This document shows, one piece after another, positions 26,314 to 37,503 of a stretch of DNA of 64,000 bases. Where the stretch lies: NCBI GenBank assembly GCA_026713545.1, contig JAPOOG010000046.1, positions 1 to 64,000 of the forward strand, read 5' to 3'. The DNA comes from Bryobacterales bacterium (GTDB taxonomy: Bacteria; Acidobacteriota; Terriglobia; Bryobacterales; UBA6623). Each line of letters begins with the position of its first letter. Position 1 is the first letter of the stretch. The notes below the pieces were generated by a model. The model was not told the DNA's origin and did no database searches. It saw only the letters and a program-made list of their open reading frames with translations. The position numbers and the translations under genes are program-made.

Positions 26314-29300
26314 ATGAACTTTTTCGACGCCTTGGGCCTTTGGCGGAAATTCACCTCTTGTCGCCGCAGGAAGAACCGGTTCATTGTTCCCCGCTCCGTC
26401 GCTGTCTTGGCGGTTCTGGGCGCAGCGTTGGTTTGCGCGCCCAACGTTCACTCGGCCGAGCCCGACCGGCATTACTTCGCTGGGTTGGCTGACGAATACC
26501 GGACTGAGGTTCGGCCGATGGTGCAGCAGTTCTGCCTGGGTTGCCATTCAACGGCGGCGCGCCTAGGCGAGCTGGATCTCGAACGGTTCGCGACACTGGC
26601 GGAAGTTCGAAAAGACACGAAGACCTGGCTCAAGGTTGTCGAAATGCTCGACAACGGCGAGATGCCGCCCGAGTCCGCAAGGCCGCCCTCATCGGAGCAG
26701 CGAAATAAACTGCGCGGCTGGGTCGAACGGTATCTCCATGCCGAGGCTTTGGCCAACGCCGGAGACCCGGGACCGGTCGTTCTGCGGCGGCTCAACAATG
26801 CCGAGTACACCTACACGATCCGGGACTTGACAGCAGTCGGCTTGAATCCGGCCCGCGAATTCCCCACCGATAGCGCGGCTGGGGAAGGATTCACGAATAC
26901 CGGCAACGCGCTCGTCATGTCACCGGCCCTGTTGAACAAGTATCTGGACGCAGCGAAGCAGATTGCCCGCCATGCCGTGCTGCTCCCGGATGGCTTCCGC
27001 TTCTCGTCAAACACGACCCGTCGCGACTGGACAGACGAAACCCTTGCCGAGATTCGTTCTCTCTACGGGCAGTTCGCTGACACCGCGGATCTTGGGGTCG
27101 GTTCGGAAGTCGGCAACGTCGCTGTCCACGGTGACACACGAATCGGCTTGGCCGGCCGCCTGCCGCTGGAGAAATACCTTGCCGCGACCCTTGTTGAACG
27201 GGACGCGCTCACGACGGGCAGCAAGACGATCGAGGCCGTGGCGAGCGAACGTGGCCTGAGCGCAAAGTATCTCGTCACTCTCTGGAAAAGCTTCACCGGG
27301 CCCCCGTCATCGCTGCTCCTGGACGGCCTCCGTTCCCGGTGGCGCCGCGCGATGCCGCAGGACGCGCCCGCTCTCGCGGAGGACATCGCCGCGTGGCAAA
27401 GGGGGCTTTGGACGTTTGGTCCCGTCGGCCTGATCGGGAGAAAAGGAGGCCCATCACGATGGATGGAACCGGTCGATCCCTTGCTCACACAGCAGGAAGT
27501 CCGTTTCTCCATTCCCGAGGATTTACGCGGAGAAAAAACCGTCCTCCTCTCGCTCGTGACCACCGACGCGGGGGATGGCGGCGATCATGACCACGTAGTG
27601 TGGAAAGAGCCGCGGCTTGTCGCAGCCGGCCGGCCGGACATTTACCTGCGTGACGTCCGAGAGCTGTATCGAGGTTCGGGTCTCATCGAACCAGCGGATG
27701 GCTCGGAGGAGTGGGGCTGGGATGTGGGGATGTTCGGCGGCCGCCCCGATGGGAGCGCCATCGACCCTGCCTCCCTCTGGACAAGCGGTCCCTCTGTGAT
27801 GACGATCCGTTTGCCCGGCCACTTGGCGGCCGGTCGCGAGTTGGTGGCGACCGCCGTACTCGACAAAGAGATGGGAGGCGGCGGGAGCGTACAAGTGGAC
27901 GTGGCCGTCGGGACACCGGCCGCCACCTCCGGGCTGCTCCCGAGCGAGGTCGTCGTCACGTTCTCCAGGGTCACCCAGGTGTTCGCGGATCGTAGAGAGG
28001 TTTCCTTCAAACGGGCCTTTCTTATCGACCGGAACAACCCGACCCGGCGGCGGCTCGAGGCGGCATTCGATGAGTACCGCAGCCTGTTTCCGGCGGCGCT
28101 TTGCTTCAACCAGATCGTTCCCGTCGACGAAGTGCTCACGCTTACGGTGTTTTATCGGGAGGATGATCATCTCGCGCGGCTGATGCTCGACGATGCGCAG
28201 AAATCTCGGCTCGACCGGCTCTGGCGAGAGTTGCACTACGTCAGTCAGAGTCCACTGCTGCGAGTCACTGCGTTGGATCTGCTCATGGAAGCGTTCGAAG
28301 GTAACGGAGTCGAAGATCGTTCTCAGTACGAGGCGGTCAAACCTCTGCGCAAGCCGTTTGACCAGCGCGCCGCCAAGTACCGCAAGGAGCTGATCGCCCA
28401 CGAGCCCATACAGGTCGACGCGCTTGTCGATTTCGCCGCACAAGCCTGGCGCCGCCCGCTGACGCTCGCTGAAGCAGATGAGTTGCGCGGTCTGTATCGA
28501 GAGATGCGCGATCAGCAACTGCTCCACGACGAGGCCTTTCGGCTGACTCTCGCCCGTGTCTTCATCGCTCCGGCTTTCCTGTACCGGCTCGAAAACGCGC
28601 CAATGGGTATGGCTGCAGCCAAGGTTTCCGATTGGGAACTCGCGAGCCGTCTGAGTTACTTCCTCTGGTCGTCTCAACCGGATGAGAAACTACGCGCCCT
28701 CGCCGCCTCAGGCGCCCTGCACGAACCTGAAGCGCTAAGGAAACAAACCCGGCGGATGTTGACTGACGCTCGCGTGCGGCGCTTGGCCACAGAGTTCGCC
28801 TGCCAGTGGTTGCATATCCAGGATTTCGATTCGCTCGACGAGAAGAGCGAAAAGCACTTTCCCGAGTTCGAGGATCTTCGCGGCGACATGTACGAGGAAT
28901 CGATCAGATTCTTCACCGATGTATTCCAAGGAGACGGCTCCTTGCTGAGTCTGTTCGACGCCGACCACACCTTCCTGAACGAACGGCTGGCTCGCTTCTA
29001 TGGAATCGAGGGAGTCGAAGGAGAGTCATGGCGCCGTGTCGATGGCATGCGTCGGCATGGGCGTGGTGGAATCTTGGGGCTTGCGGCAACCCTCGCGAGA
29101 CAATCGGGCGCATCGCGAACGAGCCCGGTCCTTCGAGGAAACTGGGTCAGCGAAGTGCTCCTGGGTGAGAAGTTGCCCCGCCCGCCGCGAAATGTCCCTC
29201 AACTTCCCGCCGATGAAACCGCAATCGAAGGGTTGACGGTCCGCCAGCTAGTCGCAAGACATGCCAGCGACCCTCGATGCTCTTCATGCCACCAGAGGAT

Positions 29301-29670
29301 CGACCCGTTCGGCTTCGCGCTGGAGGGCTTTGATGCCATCGGCCGCCGCCGTGAGAGTGATCTCGCCGGCCGCCCCATCGACACCCGCACGAACCTTCCC
29401 GACGGAAGTCAAATCAACGGTTTGGAGGGCCTGCGGGATTACCTACTGGAGAAGCGTCGTCAAGCCATCCTCCGCCAATTCTGCCGCAAACTGCTGGGCT
29501 ACGCCCTCGGCCGGGAAGTGCAGCTCTCGGATGAACCGCTGCTCGCCGAAATGCAGGAGCGGCTCCCGAAAAGCGGCTACCGTTTTTCGTCGGTCATCGA
29601 TATGATTGTCCAGAGTCCTCAGTTCCGGAGAATCCGGGGGAGAGAGACTCCACTTGCAGATGCGCGGTGA
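26314..29670 (+). CDS. DUF1592-type multidomain cytochrome-like protein (DUF1587/1592/1588/1585)
   Basis: An exported protein of about 1118 residues. A signal sequence (hydrophobic VAVLAVLGAALVCAP) precedes a Planctomycete cytochrome C domain with CLGCH at residues 74-78. Next come DUF1587 (VVLRRLNNAEYTYTIRDLT), a long beta-rich insert, DUF1595/DUF1592 (WRRPLTLAEADELRGLY; WELASRLSYFLWSSQPDEKL), DUF1588 with a second haem motif (DPRCSSCHQRIDPFGFALE) and DUF1585 (FCRKLLGYALGREVQLSD). The frame is open to 25951, but that part is a DNA repeat array and is rejected. ATG 26275 is an alternative start. It pairs with the DUF1552 gene 28 bp downstream. Function unknown; probably a periplasmic redox protein. 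Confidence 0.88.
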   Translation: MNFFDALGLWRKFTSCRRRKNRFIVPRSVAVLAVLGAALVCAPNVHSAEPDRHYFAGLADEYRTEVRPMVQQFCLGCHSTAARLGELDLERFATLAEVRKDTKTWLKVVEMLDNGEMPPESARPPSSEQRNKLRGWVERYLHAEALANAGDPGPVVLRRLNNAEYTYTIRDLTAVGLNPAREFPTDSAAGEGFTNTGNALVMSPALLNKYLDAAKQIARHAVLLPDGFRFSSNTTRRDWTDETLAEIRSLYGQFADTADLGVGSEVGNVAVHGDTRIGLAGRLPLEKYLAATLVERDALTTGSKTIEAVASERGLSAKYLVTLWKSFTGPPSSLLLDGLRSRWRRAMPQDAPALAEDIAAWQRGLWTFGPVGLIGRKGGPSRWMEPVDPLLTQQEVRFSIPEDLRGEKTVLLSLVTTDAGDGGDHDHVVWKEPRLVAAGRPDIYLRDVRELYRGSGLIEPADGSEEWGWDVGMFGGRPDGSAIDPASLWTSGPSVMTIRLPGHLAAGRELVATAVLDKEMGGGGSVQVDVAVGTPAATSGLLPSEVVVTFSRVTQVFADRREVSFKRAFLIDRNNPTRRRLEAAFDEYRSLFPAALCFNQIVPVDEVLTLTVFYREDDHLARLMLDDAQKSRLDRLWRELHYVSQSPLLRVTALDLLMEAFEGNGVEDRSQYEAVKPLRKPFDQRAAKYRKELIAHEPIQVDALVDFAAQAWRRPLTLAEADELRGLYREMRDQQLLHDEAFRLTLARVFIAPAFLYRLENAPMGMAAAKVSDWELASRLSYFLWSSQPDEKLRALAASGALHEPEALRKQTRRMLTDARVRRLATEFACQWLHIQDFDSLDEKSEKHFPEFEDLRGDMYEESIRFFTDVFQGDGSLLSLFDADHTFLNERLARFYGIEGVEGESWRRVDGMRRHGRGGILGLAATLARQSGASRTSPVLRGNWVSEVLLGEKLPRPPRNVPQLPADETAIEGLTVRQLVARHASDPRCSSCHQRIDPFGFALEGFDAIGRRRESDLAGRPIDTRTNLPDGSQINGLEGLRDYLLEKRRQAILRQFCRKLLGYALGREVQLSDEPLLAEMQERLPKSGYRFSSVIDMIVQSPQFRRIRGRETPLADAR

Positions 29671-29698
29671 ACCTTCCATCGTATTCAGGAGGTAGCTC

Positions 29699-31003
29699 AT
29701 GAGGACTCATCTCTTTTCTCGCCGCACCTTCCTCCGTGGCCTCGGTGTCACGATGGCGTTGCCATGGATGGAGTCTGTCCCTGTATGGGGCGATCGAGCG
29801 ACCGCCCCCGTGAAGAACAGCAGCCAGGCTCCTGTTCGTTTGGCCGTGCTGTTCTCGGGGAATGGCTTTCGGAGCAACGAATGGTGGGCCAAGGGTGAAG
29901 GAAAGCGGATGCAGCTCGGCCAGGTGCTGACTCCACTGGCTGACTTCCGTGAGAAACTTCTTTTTGTCCGCGGGCTGTACAACGAGGAAGCCCTCAAGGG
30001 CAACATCCATAGTTCTCAGACCGGCAATCTGCTTTCCGGTGCGCCACTCGCGTCCGGTGGCGGGATTCGTTCCGGCACGAGCATCGACCAGGTCGTGGCT
30101 CAACAGTATGGATACTCGACCAAGGTTCCCAGCTTGGTGCTCGGTTGTGAGAGATCGAATCCGGGGATTCACAAGAACTATTCGATGCTGTACAGCTCGC
30201 ATATCTCGTGGAGTTCTCCGACGACCCCGACGCCTTTGGAACTCTATCCGGCCCTCGCGTTCGATCGACTTTTCAAAGATTCTGTACAAAAAGCGGACAA
30301 GAGCGTGCTCGATGCCGTGCAGTCCGACGCGAATCGGTTTCGGAGGAATATCAGCTCGGCCGATCAACACAAGCTCGACGAGTACCTCAACTCTGTACGA
30401 GAGGTCGAGCGGCGCATCGACCAAGCCGGCAGCAACGGGGAGATGCAAGGTTGGCGGCCGACGCTCGATAAGCCCAACGTTCCGCGTCCGCCGGACGGCA
30501 TTCCGCAGAATCTCGCTGAGCACATGCGACTGATGTGCGACATACTGGTGCTTGGCTTCCAGACCGACACGACGCGTGTCTCGACGCTGAAACTCAACAA
30601 CGATCACAGCTATCTGCTGTTCCGGCGCCTGGGCGTCGATGTCGGCCATCATGAACTATCGCATCGGGACGACGCCGACTACCTGAGGGTGAATCAGTTC
30701 TTCCTGGAGCAGTTCGCCTACATCGCTCGTAAGCTGGACGAGATTCAAGAGGGTGAGGGAACCGCGCTCGACAACTCGATGCTCATGTATTGCTCAAGCA
30801 TGCTGACGGGCAGGCACGACGCCACGCAGTTACCCATTGTGTTGTTGGGTGGCGCCGGCGGGCAGATTCGAGGCGGACGAGCCCTCGACTACCTCGAGAA
30901 ACCGGACCGCAAGGTGTGCAGCCTTTATCTCTCGATGCTCGCCAAGTTCGGCATTCGCCCGAAGGAGTTCGGCGACTCGAGCCAACCGCTGGAAGAAGTG
31001 TGA
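29699..31003 (+). CDS. DUF1552 protein, Tat-exported
   Basis: A 434-residue DUF1552 protein with a textbook twin-arginine signal (FSRRTFLRGLGVTMALPWME). DUF1552 is distantly related to DUF1501 and is almost always found next to DUF1592-type cytochromes, as here. Typical blocks are RLAVLFSGNGFRSNEWW, HSSQTGNLLSGAPL and LKLNNDHSYLLFRRLGVDVGHHELSH. A GGAGG ribosome-binding site lies upstream of the ATG. The biochemical role is unknown; folded, possibly metal-containing export through Tat is implied by the signal. Confidence 0.92.
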   Translation: MRTHLFSRRTFLRGLGVTMALPWMESVPVWGDRATAPVKNSSQAPVRLAVLFSGNGFRSNEWWAKGEGKRMQLGQVLTPLADFREKLLFVRGLYNEEALKGNIHSSQTGNLLSGAPLASGGGIRSGTSIDQVVAQQYGYSTKVPSLVLGCERSNPGIHKNYSMLYSSHISWSSPTTPTPLELYPALAFDRLFKDSVQKADKSVLDAVQSDANRFRRNISSADQHKLDEYLNSVREVERRIDQAGSNGEMQGWRPTLDKPNVPRPPDGIPQNLAEHMRLMCDILVLGFQTDTTRVSTLKLNNDHSYLLFRRLGVDVGHHELSHRDDADYLRVNQFFLEQFAYIARKLDEIQEGEGTALDNSMLMYCSSMLTGRHDATQLPIVLLGGAGGQIRGGRALDYLEKPDRKVCSLYLSMLAKFGIRPKEFGDSSQPLEEV

Positions 31004-31336
31004 TTTATGCAACGGAGATAGAAGCGCTATTGTGCCGTCACCCGGCATGAGCTTTGACACGAACGACCAGGAGCCGTCGCAGCACAGTCGGATTCATTCC
31101 ACTGTGGTTACCGCCAACGTTACTGGCAACCCCGTCAATGCCGATCGTTAAAGGTGACCTCAAATCCCGACTCGATATCAACGGGCATCGTGAAGACGAC
31201 TTCAGAAATACGGGCCGACGCGGCAGACAACCCTGAGAACGGTCGCAGGAGCATTTCATCGTGGGACGCCGTTATCGGTGGACCGTAAGCGCACTAACGG
31301 ATTTGGGCTGGTTGGCGACCTTCCCGCTCTATCCCG
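31004..31336. other. Intergenic region before the O-antigen ligase gene
   Basis: 333 bp without a supported gene. Small open frames in it have no ribosome-binding site or recognisable product. No clear promoter for the downstream gene was found. Confidence 0.4.
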
Positions 31337-32608
31337 ATGGCATACTGGTTGGTTTCAATGGCATCCGAAGTCAGCACGATCTCGCCTGCAGTCGGGGTCA
31401 ACCTCCGTGATCGCCTGAGACGCTACGCGTTCGTCGCGGCGTTTGTCTCTAGCGTGGGTCAACTTGTCTCGATCTTTGTAGCGCACACAGCTCTTGCCGC
31501 GGCATGCATAGGGTTGGTTGCTTCCAAGGAACGTATCCGGGTGCCTCCGATCGCCACCCCCCTCGTGGGTTTCGTCTCATGGACCCTGCTGTCGCTCGCC
31601 TTCTCGGATGACCCGGCTGCTGGCTGGCCGCAAGTGCGAAAACTGCTCGTCTTCTTGACCCTGCCGGTCGTGTATTCACTTTTTCGAACAATGAGCCAGG
31701 TTCAGCGCTTGCTCGAAGCGCTCTTCGTCGCCATGTTGGCCTCCAGTATCACGGCGCTGGGCCAGTTCGCGTGGAAAGCGGGCGAAGCGTACGCGAGCGG
31801 CCAGAGCTTCTACTACAGTTATGTCGGCCGCCGCATCACGGGATTCTTCAGCCATTGGATGACATTCAGCCAAGTCCTGTTGCTTGTAGCGCTGATACTG
31901 GCAAGTTATCTGCTGTTCAGTCAAAAACAGCGTTGGCCGGGACGTGGCGTGTGGGTTGGGGTCGGAGCCGTGCTCGGAATGGTGCTGTTGCTTAGTTATA
32001 CGCGAAGCACCTGGGCGGCTGCCCTCGCTGGGGGTGCCTATCTCATTTGGCATTGGAAACCAAGGCTGCTGTGGATCGCGCCGATCGGGTTCGTGCTGTT
32101 GTTGGGAATCGCTCCGGAACCAGTGAGGCAGAGGTTAAAGTCTGTCGGCGAACCCGATTCCTATTCAAATCGACTTCTGATGTGGCAAACGGGCGTACGA
32201 ATGGTGAAAGCTCACCCCTGGTTCGGCGTGGGGCCGGAGCAGGTTCGGGAGCGTTTTGACGACTTCCAGCCGGCTGGCGCTGGGGAGCGCCCCCCGGGCT
32301 ATTACGCTCACTTGCATAACGTTGTGATCCACTACGCAGCCGAACGGGGCATCCCGGCAACCATATTTATCCTATGGTTTCTGCTAGCCGTCTTCCGGGA
32401 CCATGCCTCAGCCGCGCGCGGGCAAATAAGGGCAGTTCACAGACTGTCTTGGCTTCCTCATGGTGTGGCCGCGGCTACTGTGGGTCTGCTTGTAGCAGGC
32501 TTGTTCGACCAGAGCCTCGGGGACAGCGAGATCCTGGGCACTTACCTGGTCTCCGTCGCTTTGGGGTACCGCATCATTTCGCTCGGCAAAGTGGAAAATG
32601 CCTGCTAA
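31337..32608 (+). CDS. O-antigen ligase/polymerase family membrane protein
   Basis: A 423-residue inner-membrane protein with about ten to twelve hydrophobic segments and a large periplasmic loop. Features of the Wzy/WaaL (O-antigen ligase-like) family are visible: the LSYTRSTWAAALAGG segment and the loop region NRLLMWQTGVRMVKAHPWFGVGP with AHLHNVVIHYAAERGI. These enzymes polymerise or ligate lipid-linked oligosaccharides. It converges with a polyprenyl glycosylphosphotransferase gene and overlaps it by 4 bp, which supports a surface-polysaccharide role. ATG 31358 is an alternative start; neither has a strong ribosome-binding site. Confidence 0.88.
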   Translation: MAYWLVSMASEVSTISPAVGVNLRDRLRRYAFVAAFVSSVGQLVSIFVAHTALAAACIGLVASKERIRVPPIATPLVGFVSWTLLSLAFSDDPAAGWPQVRKLLVFLTLPVVYSLFRTMSQVQRLLEALFVAMLASSITALGQFAWKAGEAYASGQSFYYSYVGRRITGFFSHWMTFSQVLLLVALILASYLLFSQKQRWPGRGVWVGVGAVLGMVLLLSYTRSTWAAALAGGAYLIWHWKPRLLWIAPIGFVLLLGIAPEPVRQRLKSVGEPDSYSNRLLMWQTGVRMVKAHPWFGVGPEQVRERFDDFQPAGAGERPPGYYAHLHNVVIHYAAERGIPATIFILWFLLAVFRDHASAARGQIRAVHRLSWLPHGVAAATVGLLVAGLFDQSLGDSEILGTYLVSVALGYRIISLGKVENAC

Positions 32609-34020
32609 CTGGCCCCTCGTCCGGCCACGACCTGTGGAATGGACTGCAGCAGAATCTTGACATCGAGCAACAGTGACCAGTTGTCGATGTACTGCAGGTC
32701 CAGCTTCATCCAGGTGTCGAAATCCACCTTGTCGCGCCCGTGGATCGCCCACAGGCACGTAAGGCCGGGACGCATCCGCAGACGCCGCCGCTGCCAAGTC
32801 GCATATTGGGACACCTCTGAGGGCACGGCCGGGCGTGGACCCACGAACGACATGTCACCGCGCAGGATATTCCAAAGCTGCGGCCACTCGTCGATGGAGT
32901 AGCGGCGAAGAAAGCGGCCTACGGAGGTCAAGCGAGGATCGTCTGCGATCTTGAAGATGGGGCCGTCCCGTTCATTGAGGTGCTGCAAGGCCGCTTTGAG
33001 TTCGTCGGCGTTCTCCACCATCGAGCGGAACTTGTAGAACGTAAACGTTCGGCCGTTCAAGCCGCAACGAACCTGGCGAAAAATGGCAGGGCCGCGCGAA
33101 GTCGCCCGCAGTAGGATTGACAGCAGCAGCATCGGAACCGCCAAGACCACGAATGCCGCCGACGCGAGCACGACATCGAGCACCCTCTTGACGAACAGGC
33201 GCACTTCATCATCGGGCGTTGCAGAGAACGTCAGGAAGGGAACAGGGCCAAAGCGGTCAAGATAGACGTTCCGATGGGCGTAGGGAAAAACATCGATGAC
33301 CACACGGATACGGACTCCCTCCTCATCGCAGAGCAGAAAGATCTCCTCCAGATCGACGAGCTTCGACGCTTTGACGCTAAAGATGATCTCGTCAATAACA
33401 TGGCCTCGGAGTCTGCTGGCCAGATCATCGACCCGCCAAACCGGATAGGACTTTTTGAGCTGTACGTTCGGACCGAGATGCCCGGCCGGATCAACAAAGG
33501 AGACAAGCCGGATTCCGTACTCGCGGGCCGCTTCCATCCGACGGCCCACCTCCAGGGCGGTCTCTCCCGAACCCACGATCACATGAAAGACCTCGGCGCC
33601 GAATTGACGCCGAATCCAGCCTCTCAGCGGTCCCGCCGCTATTCGATAGAAAAGCAACAGAACGAAACTGAAAACGGCAAACAGACCGATGAACACACGG
33701 CTGATATCCAGTTTCAAGATGAACTGAAAAGCGACGAGGCCAAGGGTGGTCAGGATGACCTGACGTACGGTGTCATAAACCGCTGCGCGAATCTGATGGG
33801 CGTAAAGACGATCGTAAACACCAAGCCACCACCCCGTGAGCAACCAAACCAAGAGAGTAAAGCCCAGAACCAGGCCCTTGACCGGCGAAAGGATATAGAA
33901 CTCGAGGGGTAGCGGAAGAAACACCCGGAGCTGATAGGCAGCCTCGAACGAGGCTATCAGCAGGACGACATCGACGACTGCGAAAAGGACGGCCGCCTTC
34001 TTACGATGACGTTCAAACAT
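32605..34020 (-). CDS. Exopolysaccharide polyprenyl glycosylphosphotransferase
   Basis: An initiating sugar transferase that moves a sugar-phosphate from a nucleotide sugar to undecaprenyl phosphate at the inner membrane. Four N-terminal membrane helices (about 8-110) are followed by a CoA-binding-like Rossmann part (HVIVGSGETALEVGRRME) and a C-terminal bacterial sugar transferase domain. The latter contains KRVLDVVLASAAF, TFYKFRSMVENADELK, FLRRYSIDEWPQLWNILRGD and MSFVGPRP with the family's Lys-Phe-Arg-Ser-Met and Asp-Glu motifs. ATG 34020 gives the usual start (MFERHRKKAAV); the frame also has an ATG at 34140 adding 40 untypical residues. Convergent with the O-antigen ligase gene. Confidence 0.92.
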   Translation of the reverse strand: MFERHRKKAAVLFAVVDVVLLIASFEAAYQLRVFLPLPLEFYILSPVKGLVLGFTLLVWLLTGWWLGVYDRLYAHQIRAAVYDTVRQVILTTLGLVAFQFILKLDISRVFIGLFAVFSFVLLLFYRIAAGPLRGWIRRQFGAEVFHVIVGSGETALEVGRRMEAAREYGIRLVSFVDPAGHLGPNVQLKKSYPVWRVDDLASRLRGHVIDEIIFSVKASKLVDLEEIFLLCDEEGVRIRVVIDVFPYAHRNVYLDRFGPVPFLTFSATPDDEVRLFVKRVLDVVLASAAFVVLAVPMLLLSILLRATSRGPAIFRQVRCGLNGRTFTFYKFRSMVENADELKAALQHLNERDGPIFKIADDPRLTSVGRFLRRYSIDEWPQLWNILRGDMSFVGPRPAVPSEVSQYATWQRRRLRMRPGLTCLWAIHGRDKVDFDTWMKLDLQYIDNWSLLLDVKILLQSIPQVVAGRGAS

Positions 34021-34336
34021 GGATTTCGCGAGCCGGAATCCCAGAATATCAGAGTGGCGGAGCGACAGCAGACAGGAAAGATATGATGGGCTACCTTCGG
34101 AAGTGTAAGTTTGAGGTCTGTCCTTGACCCTCGTCCACATGAACGAGAGTCAGTGAACCGCGACGCGCGCTTGCCCGGTTTCATACTGTTCGCACTCATT
34201 TTCGATGTGACTCGTTAGTGGTGACAGACCCTGCTCGATGAAGGTTGTGCGTGTGCTCAGATAGCCCCTGAGACGCCGGGCTCGGTATGGACAAGGCTCG
34301 ACGCATCACAGAAAATAGGGGCTGGACACACCGCTC
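34021..34336. other. Divergent intergenic region, no gene seen
   Basis: About 316 bp between the sugar transferase and the next cytochrome operon. It includes the possible 40-codon extension of the sugar transferase (34021-34140). No promoter, repeat or RNA was recognised. Confidence 0.35.
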
Positions 34337-37300
34337 ATGAAGGTGAGACTGCATCTGGCGGCGGCTGTGGGCTTAGCGTTCTCCTCAGCCGTACAAACGG
34401 GCGCTGCAGCAACGGCCTCGGCGGTCGACTTTGACCGCGACGTGAGGCCCATCCTGTCCGAGCGCTGCTTCACGTGCCATGGGCCGGATGACGGGACACG
34501 CGTCAACGAGCTTCGGCTCGATTTGGAAGATGCCGCGTTTGGACGCTTGGCGAGTGGTGGATTCGCGATCGTACGAGGAAATCCTCAAGAGAGCGTTTTG
34601 CTTGATCGAGTCGCGTCGGACGATCCTGCTCGACGGATGCCCCCATCCTACAAGGGCTTCGACAAGCTCCCCGATTCGGAAGTCGAAGTGCTTCGAAGCT
34701 GGATCGAGCAGGGCGCGCCCTGGGCCCAGCACTGGTCGTTTGTTCCGCCTACTCGACCGCAACCTCCCCCCGTTGAGCGCGCCGACCTGGTTCGCAACGA
34801 AATCGACCGCTTCGTGCTGCGACGACTGGAAGACGAAGGCCTGCAACCGCAACCCGAGGCGACGCGCGAGGCGCTAGTCCGGCGTTTGGCGCTCGACCTG
34901 ACCGGGCTTCCCCCTTCGCTGGAGGAAGTCGACCGCTTCCTTACAGACACCGCTGCAAACGCTTACGCAAAGCTAGTCGACCGCATGCTGGCATCGCCTC
35001 GATACGGCGAGCGCATGGCCACCCCATGGCTGGACGCGGCGCGCTACGCCGACACGAACGGATACCAGATGGACGGCACGCGGGATATGTGGCGATGGCG
35101 GGACTGGGTTGTCGAGGCATTCAACAGCAACATGGGTTTTGACCAATTCACCATCGAGCAAATCGCGGGTGACCTGCTTCCGAATGCGACTCTCGATCAG
35201 AAAATCGCCACCGGCTTCCACCGCAACCTGCGCACCAATGCAGAGGGCGGAATCGTCGAGGAAGAGTTCCTCGTTGAATATGCCGCCGATCGCGTGGCGA
35301 CAACCTCGACTGTTTGGCTCGGGCTCACTATGGAATGCGCGCGGTGCCACGACCATAAATACGACCCGCTCTCGCAGAAGGAGTTCTATCAGCTCTTGGC
35401 CTACTTCAACAACGTGCCTGAGCGTGGGCTGGTCTATCATTTCGGCAACGACGGCCCGATGATCAAGGCGCCGACGGACAAGCAAAGGTCCGAACTCGCC
35501 AAATTGGACAAAGAGATTCTGGCGGCGGAGCAAAGGCTTGAGGAACTGGAGCCAACCATCAAAGAGGGGATCACTGCTTGGTCTCGTTCACTTGCGAAGC
35601 ATCGGAAAGCTGACTGGAGCGTTTCAGAAGGGCTCGTCGCTCACTATCCGTTCCGTAAAGCACGTTTGGACTACGCAGAGTGGAAGCAAAGGCCGGAAGA
35701 CCATGAACCGGGCGCTCGCAGAGTCGATCTGGCGGAGGGCCGACAGGGCTCCGCGGGACTATTCGCAAAGGCTCAATCGGTCGACCTCGGCGATCTCGGA
35801 GGTTTCGACTACAACGACCCGTTCACGTTCTCTTTCTGGATCAATCCCGAGAGTGCAAATGGGGCCACCCTGACGCGGACGCTGAACGTAGAGAAGGCGC
35901 AAGGCTACGGACTCTACCTCGTCGACGGCAAGCTGCGGTTCGAACTCACCCATCGCTACACCGATCTCAGCATGAGGATTATCTCCAAACAACCGCTGGC
36001 GCTGAATCGTTGGCAGCATGTCGCTCTGACCTACACAGCGGAACGGCCCAGCTCGCGCGGAGCGCGGTTCTATGTTGACGGCGAGCCTTGGTCTTTCGAG
36101 GTGGAATGGGACGACCTGAAATGGCCATCGAGCTACGCGTTTCCGTTCCGGCTCGGTGCGGGCGGAGGACGGCCGAGTTTCCGGGGACGTCTCGACGAGT
36201 TGAGGATCTACAGCCGTGCCTTGAGTGCTGAGGAAGTCGCAGTCCTGAGCTTGGACGAAAGTCTTCCTGCAATAGCGGCCTTGCCCGCCGAGGAACGCAC
36301 GCCGGCCCAAACCAGGAAACTTCGCTGGGCTTACCTCGACACAGAGGCTTCGAAGAGGGTTCGACGAGCCATCGCGGCGGTGAAGATGGCCCGGCTTCGG
36401 CGCGCCCTGTTCGACGAGAAAATTCCGAGCGTGATGGTGATGACCGAGAGCGACAAGGCCAACCGTGCTCACGTCCTGCGCCGCGGAGCGTACGATGCGC
36501 GCGGAGAGGAAGTCGCGCCCGCAACACCAGCCGTGCTGACCCGACCTGGTTCCGTGGCGCCACAAACCCGGCTCGACCTGGCCCGCTGGCTTGTCTCGCG
36601 GGAGAATCCGCTGACGGCGCGTGTCGCTGTGAACCGCTATTGGGAGATGCTCTTCGGAGTGGGACTGGTGAAGACGAGTGAGGACTTCGGAACGCAGGGC
36701 GAAAGGCCGCTGCACTCCGAGCTGCTCGATTGGTTGGCTGTCGAGTTCATGGATAGCGGTTGGGACGTCAAAGCGATCCTGAAGACGATCGTGATGAGCA
36801 CTGCGTATCGACGGTCCTCGACCGTGACACCGGAGTTGATGGAACGCGACCCCGAGAACCGCCTGTTGGCGCGTGGACCGCGATTTCGGTTGCCCGCCGA
36901 GTTCATACGGGATCAAGCGTTGAGCGTGTCCGGACTGCTTGACGAAACAAGGGGCGGGCCGCCGGTCAAGCCTTATCAACCGCCTGGGATTTGGAATGAG
37001 GTCTCCGGAGTCGTTTACCGAGAGGACTCCGGTAGCGCGCTCTATCGAAGAAGCCTGTATACGTATTGGAAGCGCACGGTCCCGCCACCCTCGATGGTCG
37101 CCTTCGACGCGGCGGACCGGGAAAGCTGCCAAATGCGAAGGCCTCGGACGAACACTCCGATCCAAGCGCTGACGCTGATGAATGATCCGACATACGTCGA
37201 AGCTTCGCGGAAGCTCGCGGAACGGATGATGCACGAAGGCGGGTCGACCACGCGGGAGCGTCTTGCATACGGATTTCGGCTCGTGACCTCCGTGCGGCCA

Positions 37301-37501
37301 CACCACTCGGAGCTCGACGTTTTGGCAAAGGCCTTCGAGGACTTCAGAACCGGGTTTCGCCGCGAGCGGAAAGCCGCTGTGGCTTATCTGAGTGTCGGGG
37401 AATCACAGTGGGATACGACTCTGGACCCACGAGAGTTGGCCCCCTACGCAGCTCTTGCGAGCCTTATGCTCAACTTGGACGAGGCGGTGACAAAGCAATA
37501 G
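34337..37501 (+). CDS. PSCyt1/DUF1549/DUF1553 cytochrome-like protein with LamG domain
   Basis: A 1054-residue exported protein. A signal peptide is followed by a Planctomycete cytochrome C domain (CFTCH at 44-48). DUF1549 contains a second haem motif ([15 protein letters not shown]). A coiled-coil stretch (residues about 375-415) precedes a laminin-G/concanavalin-like domain (about 470-640, [13 protein letters not shown]...[15 protein letters not shown]). DUF1553 closes the chain ([21 protein letters not shown]). The LamG insert is a likely carbohydrate-binding module and distinguishes it from the 24920 paralogue. The DUF1501 gene follows after 2 bp. No ribosome-binding site is obvious at the ATG. 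Confidence 0.92.
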   Translation: MKVRLHLAAAVGLAFSSAVQTGAAATASAVDFDRDVRPILSERCFTCHGPDDGTRVNELRLDLEDAAFGRLASGGFAIVRGNPQESVLLDRVASDDPARRMPPSYKGFDKLPDSEVEVLRSWIEQGAPWAQHWSFVPPTRPQPPPVERADLVRNEIDRFVLRRLEDEGLQPQPEATREALVRRLALDLTGLPPSLEEVDRFLTDTAANAYAKLVDRMLASPRYGERMATPWLDAARYADTNGYQMDGTRDMWRWRDWVVEAFNSNMGFDQFTIEQIAGDLLPNATLDQKIATGFHRNLRTNAEGGIVEEEFLVEYAADRVATTSTVWLGLTMECARCHDHKYDPLSQKEFYQLLAYFNNVPERGLVYHFGNDGPMIKAPTDKQRSELAKLDKEILAAEQRLEELEPTIKEGITAWSRSLAKHRKADWSVSEGLVAHYPFRKARLDYAEWKQRPEDHEPGARRVDLAEGRQGSAGLFAKAQSVDLGDLGGFDYNDPFTFSFWINPESANGATLTRTLNVEKAQGYGLYLVDGKLRFELTHRYTDLSMRIISKQPLALNRWQHVALTYTAERPSSRGARFYVDGEPWSFEVEWDDLKWPSSYAFPFRLGAGGGRPSFRGRLDELRIYSRALSAEEVAVLSLDESLPAIAALPAEERTPAQTRKLRWAYLDTEASKRVRRAIAAVKMARLRRALFDEKIPSVMVMTESDKANRAHVLRRGAYDARGEEVAPATPAVLTRPGSVAPQTRLDLARWLVSRENPLTARVAVNRYWEMLFGVGLVKTSEDFGTQGERPLHSELLDWLAVEFMDSGWDVKAILKTIVMSTAYRRSSTVTPELMERDPENRLLARGPRFRLPAEFIRDQALSVSGLLDETRGGPPVKPYQPPGIWNEVSGVVYREDSGSALYRRSLYTYWKRTVPPPSMVAFDAADRESCQMRRPRTNTPIQALTLMNDPTYVEASRKLAERMMHEGGSTTRERLAYGFRLVTSVRPHHSELDVLAKAFEDFRTGFRRERKAAVAYLSVGESQWDTTLDPRELAPYAALASLMLNLDEAVTKQ

Positions 37502-37503
37502 CC

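Noticed and set aside
32605-32608. Convergent 3' overlaps (32605-32608, 51815-51821, 1935-1959) as evidence of antisense control
   Set aside because: Short overlaps of convergent stops are common in compact genomes; nothing else in the sequence supports regulation.
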